A stretch of 52,398 nt of DNA from UBA5070 sp035604215 (GTDB taxonomy: Bacteria; Fibrobacterota; Fibrobacteria; UBA5070), in the NCBI GenBank assembly GCA_035604215.1, contig DATNIW010000153.1, forward strand, positions 1 to 52,398, given 5' to 3'. Within the stretch, counting starts at the first letter, position 1. Each line of letters begins with the position of its first letter. The notes below the pieces were generated by a model, which had not been told where the DNA came from, did no database searches, and saw nothing but the letters and a program-made list of their open reading frames with translations. Shown piece by piece: positions 25,072 to 33,179 of this stretch. Both the position numbers and the translations under genes were made by a program.

Positions 25072-26193
25072 CTACCGGACCGCCCTCCAGCCGCCTCGGA
25101 CTCCGCCCTTGGAAAGGGTCAGCTGGTACAACTGGTTGTAGCGGCTGCGGAAGGTGCCCGCCGAGCAGGCCAGATAGTAGATCCACATGCGTCGGAACCG
25201 TTCCCCGTATTGTTCGGAGAAGCGCGGCCACGAGGCCTCGAAGCGCCTGCGCCACTCCACCAGGGTGCGGTCGTAGCTCTCGCCGAAGTTGTGCCAGTCC
25301 TCCAGCACGAAGATCCCGTCCACCGCCTTCCCCAGCATCGCGGGGGAGGGCAGGACCGCACCCGGGAAGATGTACTTCTCCAGCCAGGGCTCCAGTTCCT
25401 TCGCGGCGGTGATCCCTCCGATGGTGTGGAGCACGAAACGGCCTCCGGGCTTCAACCTGTCGTGGACCAGCTGCACGAAGGAGCGGAGGTTCTTCCAGCC
25501 CACGTGTTCGCACATCCCGATGGACACGGCCTTGTCGAATTCCCCCGTGGCGTCGCGGTAGTCCGAGAGCCGGATGTCCACGGGCAGGCCCTTGCACTTC
25601 TCCCGGCCCCACTCGACCTGTTCCACGGAGATGTTGTAGGCCACCACCTCCACCCCGTAGCGGCTGGCGGCGAAGCGGGCGAACCCTCCCCAGCCGCAGC
25701 CGAGCTCCAGGACGCGCTCGCCCGGCTTCAGATCCAATTTCCGGCACACCAGGTCCAGCTTGGCTTCCTGGGCCTCCTCCAGGGTGGCGATGCCGTTTTC
25801 CCAGTAGCCGCAGGTGTACTGCATCCACGGATCGAGCATGGCCTCGTAGAAGTCGTTTCCCAGGTTGTAGTGGACCTCCGCGACCTTCAGGGAGTTGCGG
25901 CGCGACTGGAGGTTCAGGAGCCTCGCCTTGGCGGCGTACGCCAGGATCGCGAGGTTCGGACGGATCTTGGTGTGCAGCTGCGCCGAGAGGACCCTGTCGA
26001 AGAACCCCTCCAGGTCGTCGCATTCCCAGAGGCCCTCCATGTAGGATTCGCCCAGGCCCAGGCTCCCCTGGGAGGCGATCCTGTCCGGGACGGACTCGTC
26101 CTTGATCCGCATGTCCCAGGGATGGGTTCCGTCGACCTCGACGTTCGCGTGGGCGAGAAGGGTCTCCAGCCATCGGCGCAGATTCTTTGCCAT
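25072..26193 (-). CDS. Cyclopropane-fatty-acyl-phospholipid synthase paralogue
   Basis: A 373-residue SAM-dependent methyltransferase very similar to its downstream neighbour: YNLGNDFYEAMLDPWMQYTCGYW, ERVLELGCGWGG (about 160), SIGMCEHVGWKNLRSF, FVLHTIGG, LEDWHNFGESYDRTL and a C-terminal FRSRYNQLYQL. ATG 26193 is preceded by GGAG. First gene of the operon; the second copy starts 74 bases after its stop. Two copies may act on different double-bond positions, or one may make cyclopropane and the other methylene/methyl branches. SAM is likely supplied by MetK. Confidence 0.93.
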   Translation of the reverse strand: MAKNLRRWLETLLAHANVEVDGTHPWDMRIKDESVPDRIASQGSLGLGESYMEGLWECDDLEGFFDRVLSAQLHTKIRPNLAILAYAAKARLLNLQSRRNSLKVAEVHYNLGNDFYEAMLDPWMQYTCGYWENGIATLEEAQEAKLDLVCRKLDLKPGERVLELGCGWGGFARFAASRYGVEVVAYNISVEQVEWGREKCKGLPVDIRLSDYRDATGEFDKAVSIGMCEHVGWKNLRSFVQLVHDRLKPGGRFVLHTIGGITAAKELEPWLEKYIFPGAVLPSPAMLGKAVDGIFVLEDWHNFGESYDRTLVEWRRRFEASWPRFSEQYGERFRRMWIYYLACSAGTFRSRYNQLYQLTLSKGGVRGGWRAVR

Positions 26194-26245
26194 GCATTCT
26201 CCATTCGGGAGTAAGGACGGCTCGGTACTTTACAAAAGTTTCGGC

Positions 26246-27133
26246 CTATTGGAGTTCGACCGTGTTGAGATCGACGCCCGCCCGCCTCAACGCGATCAGG
26301 AGTTGGATGGTGGATCTCCAGGTCATGTTCGGGGCGAAAACGCCATGGTACCAGGGGCGCACGTCGGGAAGGGCGCCGGGAAGCGTCCGGTAGGCGTGGA
26401 GTTCGGCGGCCACGGCGATGTCCCTGGTGAGGGGACGGCGGATCACCCACTCCATGTCCTTCTCCGACCGCGGGTCCACCGTGTCGGGCAACCGGGAAAG
26501 ATTGCCCAGCAGCACGTACTTGGTGCCCGGCCAAAGACTGTCCGTGCAGCGGTCCTGTCGGGCCTCCACCAGGCAGCGGCCGAGGGCGTCGTGCCAGCCG
26601 GTCTGGACGGTGTTTCGCTTCTTGCCCTCCACGTAGTCCACCCCGGTGTTGACGTCGCGCACCACCGGGATCTCGGGAAGCCACTCGCCGTCCGTCCAGA
26701 ATCCGATCCGGGTTCGGGAAGCCACCACCACCAGCGACACCCGAGGCTTGAGGGAGTCCCGGGAATCGAAGGAATAGATCGAGCGGGGAGCGGGCACGGG
26801 AGGCTGGAGAAGGATCGGGGGGTCCTCCTTGTCGAGGGCGAAGAGCCCGCGGCAGTCCCCGTTCACCTTCGCGATCCAGGACAGGAAATCCACGAAGTCC
26901 TTGGAAGTGAGGTTGGAGTCGGCGTCCAGGGTCCACATGTGGCGCTGACGGTGGTCGGCGCAGAAGGGCCGGAGCGAATCGGCGGCCGCGGCCGAGTCCA
27001 GCGCCACGCCGTCCAGGGCGAAGCCGGACCTGGCCACCTGCAGGTGGTGGAGGATCCTGAAACCCGGTTGGCACGAGGCGAGGAGGGCGATCGCGGGGAA
27101 CGACAGCAATCCAAGATTAGGTTTGGTCTTCAA
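26246..27133 (-). CDS. Predicted lipoprotein, unknown function
   Basis: A 295-residue protein with a lipoprotein signal (LLSFPAIALLASC, Cys about 21). The mature part has a few cysteines and no domain I recognise; SNLTSKDFVDFLSWIAKV and RDSLKPRVSLVVVASRTRIGF look like globular elements. The start is TTG 27133, overlapping the ATG of the divergent pyrophosphatase; TTG 27109 would shorten the signal. It lies upstream of the lipid operon on the same strand (52 bases before the first methyltransferase start), so co-transcription is possible. Confidence 0.65.
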   Translation of the reverse strand: MKTKPNLGLLSFPAIALLASCQPGFRILHHLQVARSGFALDGVALDSAAAADSLRPFCADHRQRHMWTLDADSNLTSKDFVDFLSWIAKVNGDCRGLFALDKEDPPILLQPPVPAPRSIYSFDSRDSLKPRVSLVVVASRTRIGFWTDGEWLPEIPVVRDVNTGVDYVEGKKRNTVQTGWHDALGRCLVEARQDRCTDSLWPGTKYVLLGNLSRLPDTVDPRSEKDMEWVIRRPLTRDIAVAAELHAYRTLPGALPDVRPWYHGVFAPNMTWRSTIQLLIALRRAGVDLNTVELQ

Positions 27134-27660
27134 TGAACTACCTGACCCTTCCGATTGGACCTCGGGCGCCCGGCATCGTGCGGGCGGTCATCGAGATATC
27201 CAAGGATACGAATACCAAGTTCGAGTACGACGAGCACCTGGACATCTTCGTGCTCGACCGCGTCCTGCTCTCCAGCATGCTGTACCCGGCCAACTACGGG
27301 TTCATCCCGTCCACGCGGGCGCATGACGGGGATTGTCTGGACATCCTCGTCTACATGAACGCGAAGATGCCGCCCGGGACGGTGGTCGAAGCCATTCCGG
27401 TGGGCGTGCTGGACATGACGGATGGAGGCGTGAAGGACTACAAGGTCCTGGCGGTCCCCGCCTTCAACCTCAATCCGCCCAAGGACATCGACGGAATCGA
27501 TCCCATCTTCCTCATGATCCTGCGGAACTTCTTCAAGGGGTACAAGGAGCTGGAGGGCAAGGTCGTGGAGATCGGCGACTGGCTACCCCGCTCCAAGGCC
27601 CTGGAATACATCGAAGACGGCCGCCAGCGCTTCAACCGCATCCTCGAATTGGAAGTCTAG
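27133..27660 (+). CDS. ppa: Inorganic pyrophosphatase, family I
   Basis: A 175-residue soluble pyrophosphatase (PPi to 2 Pi). Active-site residues are readable: ISKDTNTKFEYDE (Glu/Lys region), LYPANYGFIP (Tyr), DGDCLDILVY (the three metal-binding Asp) and VGVLDMTDGGVKDYK (two more Asp and Lys). The C-terminus has FKGYKELEG. The length equals the E. coli enzyme. Its ATG (27133) overlaps the TTG start of the divergent lipoprotein. A hairpin and tRNA-Leu follow. Confidence 0.96.
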   Translation: MNYLTLPIGPRAPGIVRAVIEISKDTNTKFEYDEHLDIFVLDRVLLSSMLYPANYGFIPSTRAHDGDCLDILVYMNAKMPPGTVVEAIPVGVLDMTDGGVKDYKVLAVPAFNLNPPKDIDGIDPIFLMILRNFFKGYKELEGKVVEIGDWLPRSKALEYIEDGRQRFNRILELEV

Positions 27661-27664
27661 GGTT

Positions 27665-27692
27665 CCCATTCCGCCCGCTCGAGCGGAATGGG
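27665..27692. terminator. Strong inverted repeat between ppa and tRNA-Leu
   Basis: Ten-base arms CCCATTCCGC (27665-27674) and GCGGAATGGG (27683-27692) around an 8-base loop, beginning 5 bases after the ppa stop. There is no T-run on either strand, so it may be a weak bidirectional terminator or an RNA 3'-end stabiliser. Confidence 0.45.
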
Positions 27693-27705
27693 AGGGCACC
27701 GCAAA

Positions 27706-27789
27706 TGTCTCGGGCGGGACTTGAACCCGCACGGCCGTTGGGCCAGCGGATTTTAAGTCCGCCGTGTCTACCGATTCCACCACCGAGAC
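27706..27789 (-). tRNA. tRNA-Leu (TAA)
   Basis: Class II tRNA with a long variable arm. The acceptor stem is GTCTCGG/CCGAGAC, the anticodon stem is GCGGA/TCCGC with loop CTTAAAA (anticodon TAA, reading TTA/TTG), the variable arm is TGGCCCAACGGCC-like, and the T-arm is GCGGG TTCAAGT CCCGC. The discriminator is A and no CCA is encoded. The TTA codon should be rare in such a GC-rich genome. Confidence 0.97.
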
Positions 27790-27964
27790 TTTCGGGGATG
27801 GTAAACTTAGGTCACGCCGGTTTCGCGGCACCCGGCGAGTTCGACCCGAACCAGGGGGCGATCGATCGTCGAAAGGTGTCGGACCCGCGGCGTTCTCGAT
27901 GCTTACCTTTGGCGCCGAACACGGGATCGACGGCCATCCACCGTCACCGACAGGAGACGAGTCC

Positions 27965-28291
27965 ATGCAAGTGAAAGTCACCGGGCGGCATTTCGATGCT
28001 TCCAACGAGCTGCAGGCCAGCATCGAGGCCCAGGTCGCCGCCTTGGCGAAGTACAACGACCGGATCACCGGCGCGCATGTCATCTTGGACAAGCAGCCGA
28101 ACGAGAACCGGTCCGCCCACGCCGACCTTTCCGTGGCCGGTCACGGGGTCCTTTCCGCCTCCGCGGAATCGGAAACCATGGGCAAGGCCCTGGACGACCT
28201 CTTCGAGAAGCTCACGCGCATCGTCAAGAAGGAGAACGAGCGCAACAAGGACCACCGCGCTCCGCCCACGGACACGGTGGTGAACGTCTGA
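27965..28291 (+). CDS. hpf: Ribosome hibernation promoting factor, short form
   Basis: A 108-residue HPF/RaiA protein: MQVKVTGRHFDASNELQ start, central VILDKQPNENRSAHADL and the C-terminal amphipathic DDLFEKLTRIVKKE. It binds the 30S decoding centre and mRNA channel to inactivate ribosomes in stationary phase or stress. The short length lacks the dimerising C-terminal domain of long HPF. GGAG precedes the ATG. It opens a run of 11 co-directional genes; in many proteobacteria hpf also neighbours hprK and ptsH-type genes, so this linkage is old. The 175-base region upstream probably holds the promoter, but no convincing hexamers stand out. Confidence 0.92.
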   Translation: MQVKVTGRHFDASNELQASIEAQVAALAKYNDRITGAHVILDKQPNENRSAHADLSVAGHGVLSASAESETMGKALDDLFEKLTRIVKKENERNKDHRAPPTDTVVNV

Positions 28292-28329
28292 GTTCTCCCG
28301 CGCCGTCCTCCCTCCTGGAACCCCTGGAG

Positions 28330-29298
28330 GTGCGCCATCGGGGGGTCCTACCCCTCCGACGGCTCTTCCAGTCCCATGCCGCGACGCTGGGGCTGGACGC
28401 GCAGACCGAAGTCTTCGAGACCGACATCACCGAGCCGGATCTCCACAGGCCCGGACTGGCCTTGGCCGGATTCACGCAGGTGTTTTCGCACAAGCGCGTG
28501 CAACTGGTGGGGAACACCGAATGGTGCTACCTGGACAGCCTCGGATCCGACCAGCGACGCGCGGTGTTCCAGAGGCTTTCGGCCACCCCTTCGCCGCTCT
28601 GGATCTTCACCCACGGCAATCCCGTGCACAAGGAGATCGTCGAGGAGGGGGCCGTCCAGTCGGCGACCATCGCCAGCTCCAAGCGACCGACCCTGGAGAT
28701 GATGGAACACCTGGGAGACATCCTCCAGGACCACTTCGCACCCTTCGCGACCGTCCACGCCAGCCTGGTGGACGTCTACGGCATCGGACTGCTCTACGTG
28801 GGCAAGTCCGGGGTGGGCAAGTCCGAGGCGGTGCTGGACCTGGTGGAACGGGGGCATCGGCTGGTGGCCGACGACGTCGTGTACCTGACCCGCCGCGGCA
28901 ACGACGTGGTGGGAACGGGCAACGAACTCCTGGGCCAGCACATGGAGATCCGCGGAGTGGGGATCATCGACGTGGCGTCTCTCTTCGGCATCCGCGCCAT
29001 CCGGCAGAGCAAGCGCATCGAGATGGTCGTGGAACTGCGCATCTGGCAGGAAGGCGACACCTACGACCGCACCGGACTCTCCACCTACACCTGCAACCTG
29101 ATGGGCGTGGACGTGCCGCGGACCATCATCCCCCTGTCGCCCGGGAAGAACATCACCGTGATCGGCGAAGTGATCGCGATGAACACCCTCCTCAAGCTCA
29201 ACGGAAAGGATCCCGCCCGCACCTTCAACGAGCGGCTGATCCAACTGATGAACGAGAAGCGGGAGGAAAGGGCGCGCCGGGTCGCGCGATGGGAGTGA
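28330..29298 (+). CDS. hprK: HPr kinase/phosphorylase
   Basis: A 322-residue bifunctional enzyme. The N-terminal domain contains HRPGLALAGFTQVF and VQLVGNTEWCYLDSL. The kinase core has the P-loop GKSGVGKSEAVLDLVERGHRLVADD (about 158-182) and the HprK signature MEIRGVGIIDVASLFG. It phosphorylates a regulatory Ser of HPr using ATP or PPi and reverses this with Pi. Its substrate is encoded two genes on (32332-32610). I chose GTG 28330; sequence just upstream is open but lacks a standard start. In Gram-negative bacteria it links carbon status to central metabolism rather than to CcpA. Confidence 0.95.
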   Translation: MRHRGVLPLRRLFQSHAATLGLDAQTEVFETDITEPDLHRPGLALAGFTQVFSHKRVQLVGNTEWCYLDSLGSDQRRAVFQRLSATPSPLWIFTHGNPVHKEIVEEGAVQSATIASSKRPTLEMMEHLGDILQDHFAPFATVHASLVDVYGIGLLYVGKSGVGKSEAVLDLVERGHRLVADDVVYLTRRGNDVVGTGNELLGQHMEIRGVGIIDVASLFGIRAIRQSKRIEMVVELRIWQEGDTYDRTGLSTYTCNLMGVDVPRTIIPLSPGKNITVIGEVIAMNTLLKLNGKDPARTFNERLIQLMNEKREERARRVARWE

Positions 29299-29299
29299 G

Positions 29300-30208
29300 A
29301 TGAGCGGCCGCAACGCGCAGAACGTGATCGTGGGGACCGTGGTGTTGGCGGCCCTCTTCGTGCTTGTCTTCGGGATGGCGTTCCTCAACGAGTACCATCC
29401 CGGCGAATCGAACGTGCAGTACACCATCGTGGCCAACCAGGTGGGGCTCCTCACCCAGGGCGATCCCGTCAAGTTCAACGGCGTCAAGGTGGGCAAGGTC
29501 AAGAGGATCCGCCTGGAATCCGACCACAAGGTCGACATCCTGGTCCAGGTGGCGTCGGGGGTGGGGATCCCCATCGGGTCCACCGTCGAGATCCAGAACG
29601 TGGGACTGATGGGGGAGCGGATGATCAACGTCATCCTGGCCCCGGGCAACACCAGCTACCCCCCGGGATCCACCCTCCAGGCCACCTACGACTACGGCAT
29701 CGCCGAGACCATGGGCGCGACCGGGGTGCTCATCGAGCAGGCCAAGGGGATCGTGGACGAACTCCAGAAGGTCGTGGACAGCACCGTGGGGCGACCGGAT
29801 TTCGTCCCCCGGGTGAACAACGTGGTCCGTCGCGCCGACGAGGTGAGCGACCGGCTGGACAAGCTGGTGGCCCGGATCGAGCCCGAGGTCGCGCACGCCG
29901 TCGGAGATCTCGCTTCGGCGGGGCGCACCGCCCGCGGAATGGCCGACCGGACGGCGCCGGTGGTGGACAGCGTCGCCCAGCGCGCCGACCGCACCACGGC
30001 GGAGCTGGGCCCCATGGTGGAAGATCTCAAGGCCGTCTCCGCGGACATCCGCGTGCTTTCGGACAAGGCGAAGAACGGCCAGAGCACCTTGGGGAAGCTC
30101 GCGAACGACGACGAATTCTACAAGCAGCTCTCCAGCGCCGTCGTGCGCGCGGACAGCCTGGTCCACCGCATCCAGCGCAAGGGCCTGGACATCAACGTGG
30201 GCTGGTGA
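29300..30208 (+). CDS. MCE/MlaD-family periplasmic lipid-transport protein
   Basis: A 302-residue protein: N-terminal membrane helix (VIVGTVVLAALFVLVFGMAFL), canonical MCE domain (ANQVGLLTQGDPVKFNGVKVGKVKRI, GVGIPIGSTVEIQNVGLMGERMI), and a long helical region (about 135-300) with repeated VARIEPEV/TAELGPMVEDL-like heptads. It fits the MlaD subunit of a phospholipid ABC transporter. No MlaE/MlaF partners lie nearby. It starts one base after the hprK stop. The second MCE protein in the window (3001-3945) has the same tail style but low similarity. Confidence 0.9.
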   Translation: MSGRNAQNVIVGTVVLAALFVLVFGMAFLNEYHPGESNVQYTIVANQVGLLTQGDPVKFNGVKVGKVKRIRLESDHKVDILVQVASGVGIPIGSTVEIQNVGLMGERMINVILAPGNTSYPPGSTLQATYDYGIAETMGATGVLIEQAKGIVDELQKVVDSTVGRPDFVPRVNNVVRRADEVSDRLDKLVARIEPEVAHAVGDLASAGRTARGMADRTAPVVDSVAQRADRTTAELGPMVEDLKAVSADIRVLSDKAKNGQSTLGKLANDDEFYKQLSSAVVRADSLVHRIQRKGLDINVGW

Positions 30209-30209
30209 G

Positions 30210-32309
30210 ATGGGCGAAGCTCCCTCCGTCAGGCTCCTTTGGGCCGTCCACTGCCACCAGCCGGTGGGGAACTTCGACTTCGTCTTCGAACACGCCTTCG
30301 AGAACGCCTACAGGCCCTTCGTGGAGGTGGTCGAGCGGTTCCCCGAGATCGGCGTCGATTTCCACTTCTCCGGCATCCTCCTGGACTGGCTGGACAAGAA
30401 TCGTCCGGAATACCTGGACCGAGTGGCGGCCCTCGTCTCCAGCGGGCAGTGCGGACTCCTGGCGGGCGCCTACCACGAGCCCATCCTCCCGCCCATCCCA
30501 AGGCACGACCAGATCGGACAGATCGTGGCGCTGCGCAAGCGGCTGCTGGGGCGGTTCGGGGTGGAACCCAAGGGCATGTGGCTGGCCGAGAGGGTCTGGG
30601 AGCCCGGACTGCCCGAGGCCCTGGCCGAGGCCGGGATCGAATACACGCTCCTGGACGGCACGCACTTCAAGCAGGTGGGCTTCTCCGAGGAGGACCTCTT
30701 CGGTCGCTGGCTCACCGAGAGCGAAGGCAAGGTCGTCTCTGTGTTCCCCATCCACGACGGGGTCCGCGACCTGATCCCCTTCTCCACCGTGGACCAGGCC
30801 CTGCAGGCGCTGCGCGACCTGGCCCGGCCCGGCGGACGCGACGTGGTCTTCGGCGACGACGGCGAGAAGTTCGGCGACTGGCCCGGCACCCACGTGCTCT
30901 GCTACGGGGAGCGCTGGCTGGAGAGGTTCTTCGAGCAGGTCTGCCGGGATCCGTCGATTTCCGTCCGACCCGTCTCGGAAGCCTACGCCACGTCCAAGGC
31001 GCGCGGGATGGCCTACCTCCCCGCCGCGTCGTACTTCGAGATGATGGAGTGGGCCGAGCGCGCCCGGCGCCAGACCGCGCTGCGCCACGCCCGCCAGGAC
31101 CTGAAGGAACGCGGGACCTGGGAGGAGATCTCCCCCTTCGTGCGCGGCGTGGCCTGGAGGAACTTCCTGGTCCGCTATCCCGAGAGCAACCGGATGCACA
31201 AGATGGCGTCGCGCCTCTCGAGGATCGTCCGCGAAGAACTGGACGCCAAGCCCAGGGAGCCGCGCAGGCTCGCGCTCCTGGAAGCCCGCGAACACGTCTG
31301 GCAGGCCCAGTGCAACTGCGGCTACTGGCACGGGGTCTTCGGCGGGCTCTACCTGCCCCACCTGCGGCGCGCCATCCACGGCCACCTGGCCCGGGCGGAG
31401 TCCCTCCTGCGCGGCGGGGCGGTCGACGTCGCCCGCGAGGACTGGGACCTGGACGGGACCGAGGAGGTCCTGCTCTCCAGCGGTGGTCAATTCCTGTCCA
31501 TCCACCCCGGACAGGGCGGATCCATCCCCACCTGGTACCTGGACCGGGCCGGCCTGAACCTCGCCGACTCCATCACCCGCGGGCCGGAGTCCTACCACGC
31601 CCGCATCCGCGGCGAGGAGGGGAAGGTGGGCGGAACCAAGCTCGCCGACCAGTTCGCCGGGAGCGACCCGGTGCTCGCCGCCGCGCTCGTCTACGACGCC
31701 GTCCCCAGGACCTCCGGACTGGTCTGGTGGTTCCCGGAAGGGACCGACCGGTCGGAATGGTCGCGGTCCCGCCCCCAGGAACGCTGGGTGGGCGGATCGT
31801 GGGACGTCCTTTCCCTCCGACGCGGACAGGTTCCGTCCTGCGAGCTGCGCGCCGCCCGCGACGGTCTGGTGTTCCGGCGGGGACTGAAGATCTCCCCGAA
31901 CGGGGAGGTCGAGCTCATCGTGCTGCTGGAGAACCCGGGCGAGGAAGAGGTGTCGGGCACGGTGGGCGTGGAATGGATGGTGAACCTCCTGGCGGGCGAC
32001 GCGCCCGACCGGTGGCTGGAAACCGGTGACGGAATCCGACACCGCCTGGGCACCCGCGGCGATTCGGCCGGTGCGGTGCAGATTTCCGACGAATGGCTGG
32101 GATTGCGGCTGCGGCTGGACGCGGGCGCGGATTCGGCCCTGGCCTGGGAAGGCGTGCACACCGTCAACCAGAGCGTGGCAGGCTACGAGAAGGTGTACCA
32201 GGGGACGTCCTTCCTGCAGACGGGCGCGGTCGTGGTGCCCGCGGGTGGAGTCGCCAAGTTCAGGGCCGTGCTGGAGATCCGCCAGCCCGAAGTCCCTTCG
32301 CCCCTATAG
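30210..32309 (+). CDS. GH57 alpha-amylase / 4-alpha-glucanotransferase
   Basis: A 699-residue GH57 enzyme. The N-terminal (beta/alpha)7 domain starts LLWAVHCHQPVGNF. The catalytic nucleophile Glu127 lies in MWLAERVWEP and the acid/base Asp216 or 217 in VVFGDDGEKFGDWP, matching the Thermococcus litoralis glucanotransferase arrangement. A helical middle part (CNCGYWHGVFGGLYLPHLR) is followed by beta-rich DUF1925/DUF1926-like domains. There is no signal peptide, so it acts on cytoplasmic alpha-glucans such as glycogen or maltodextrin. It sits between hprK and HPr, suggesting glucan turnover is tied to carbon signalling. It begins one base after the MCE stop. Confidence 0.9.
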   Translation: MGEAPSVRLLWAVHCHQPVGNFDFVFEHAFENAYRPFVEVVERFPEIGVDFHFSGILLDWLDKNRPEYLDRVAALVSSGQCGLLAGAYHEPILPPIPRHDQIGQIVALRKRLLGRFGVEPKGMWLAERVWEPGLPEALAEAGIEYTLLDGTHFKQVGFSEEDLFGRWLTESEGKVVSVFPIHDGVRDLIPFSTVDQALQALRDLARPGGRDVVFGDDGEKFGDWPGTHVLCYGERWLERFFEQVCRDPSISVRPVSEAYATSKARGMAYLPAASYFEMMEWAERARRQTALRHARQDLKERGTWEEISPFVRGVAWRNFLVRYPESNRMHKMASRLSRIVREELDAKPREPRRLALLEAREHVWQAQCNCGYWHGVFGGLYLPHLRRAIHGHLARAESLLRGGAVDVAREDWDLDGTEEVLLSSGGQFLSIHPGQGGSIPTWYLDRAGLNLADSITRGPESYHARIRGEEGKVGGTKLADQFAGSDPVLAAALVYDAVPRTSGLVWWFPEGTDRSEWSRSRPQERWVGGSWDVLSLRRGQVPSCELRAARDGLVFRRGLKISPNGEVELIVLLENPGEEEVSGTVGVEWMVNLLAGDAPDRWLETGDGIRHRLGTRGDSAGAVQISDEWLGLRLRLDAGADSALAWEGVHTVNQSVAGYEKVYQGTSFLQTGAVVVPAGGVAKFRAVLEIRQPEVPSPL

Positions 32310-32331
32310 GATCAGTTTCGGAGAGGAAACC

Positions 32332-32610
32332 ATGAGCAAGACGACCAGGACATTGCAGGTGATCAACCGGTTCGGACTCCACGCGCGGCCCGCGGCCATG
32401 GTGGTGGAGGCCGCGTCGAAGTTCGACTGCGAGGTGACCCTCACCAAGGACGGCATGAGCGCCAACGGCAAGAGCATCATGAGCGTGATGCTCCTGGCCG
32501 CCGAGCCCGGCAGCGAGGTCGAGCTGGTGGCGGAAGGCCCCCAGGCCGAGCAGGTTGCCGACACCATCGAAAAGCTCTTCCAGGCCAGGTTCAACGAGGA
32601 GGAGGCCTGA
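32332..32610 (+). CDS. HPr phosphocarrier protein
   Basis: A 92-residue HPr. The PTS-type histidine is His17 in NRFGLHARPAAM, and the HprK target serine is Ser48 in NGKSIMSVMLLAA, so both regulatory sites are intact. No enzyme I or sugar permease gene is nearby, so the main role may be the HprK-dependent Ser switch. GAGAGGAAACC precedes ATG 32332. dcd begins one base after its stop. Confidence 0.95.
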   Translation: MSKTTRTLQVINRFGLHARPAAMVVEAASKFDCEVTLTKDGMSANGKSIMSVMLLAAEPGSEVELVAEGPQAEQVADTIEKLFQARFNEEEA

Positions 32611-32611
32611 G

Positions 32612-33163
32612 ATGGTGCTGGGGAAGAGCGCGTTGCGCGGCGAGCTGCGCACGGGGCGGCTGAAGGTCGAGCCCTTCGACGACGAGCTTCTCCAGCCGGC
32701 CTCCATCGACATGCGCCTGGGGGAGCAGTTCCTGGTTCCCCAACCGTCGGCCGGATCCTTCACCCGGTTCGGGGAGAGCATCCCCTACGAGGAGATCCGC
32801 ACCGACAGCTACATCCTGCCCGGGAACTCCTTCGTGCTCGCGCGCACCCGGGAGGTGGTCCATCTGCCGGACGACCTGACCGCCTTCGTGGAAGGTCGGT
32901 CGTCCATCGGGCGTCTGGGACTGTTCATCCAGAACGCGGGATGGGTGGATCCCGGCTTCCGCGGTTCCATCACCTTGGAACTGTACAATGGACTTCCGCA
33001 CCCCATCGAGCTGCGCGCCGGTTGGAGGGTGTGCCAGCTCGTGTTCGTGCGCATGGAAGGAAGTTCGGAGGGCGGGTACACGGGCAAGTACCAGGGCCAG
33101 GTGGACACCACCGGAAGTCGATTGCACCAGGATGCGGACCGGATGTCCGCGGCGAACGGGTAG
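32612..33163 (+). CDS. dcd: dCTP deaminase
   Basis: A 183-residue dCTP deaminase/dUTPase-superfamily trimeric enzyme. Landmarks are LQPASIDMRLGEQFLV, the catalytic block VEGRSSIGRLGLFIQNAGWVDPGFRG and ITLELYN with the catalytic Glu, and the C-terminal YQGQVDTTGSRLHQD lid. It supplies dUMP for thymidylate synthesis by deaminating dCTP to dUTP. Whether it also hydrolyses dUTP (bifunctional Dcd-Dut) cannot be decided by eye. Confidence 0.9.
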   Translation: MVLGKSALRGELRTGRLKVEPFDDELLQPASIDMRLGEQFLVPQPSAGSFTRFGESIPYEEIRTDSYILPGNSFVLARTREVVHLPDDLTAFVEGRSSIGRLGLFIQNAGWVDPGFRGSITLELYNGLPHPIELRAGWRVCQLVFVRMEGSSEGGYTGKYQGQVDTTGSRLHQDADRMSAANG

Positions 33164-33179
33164 GAAGGGGGGAGCTTCG

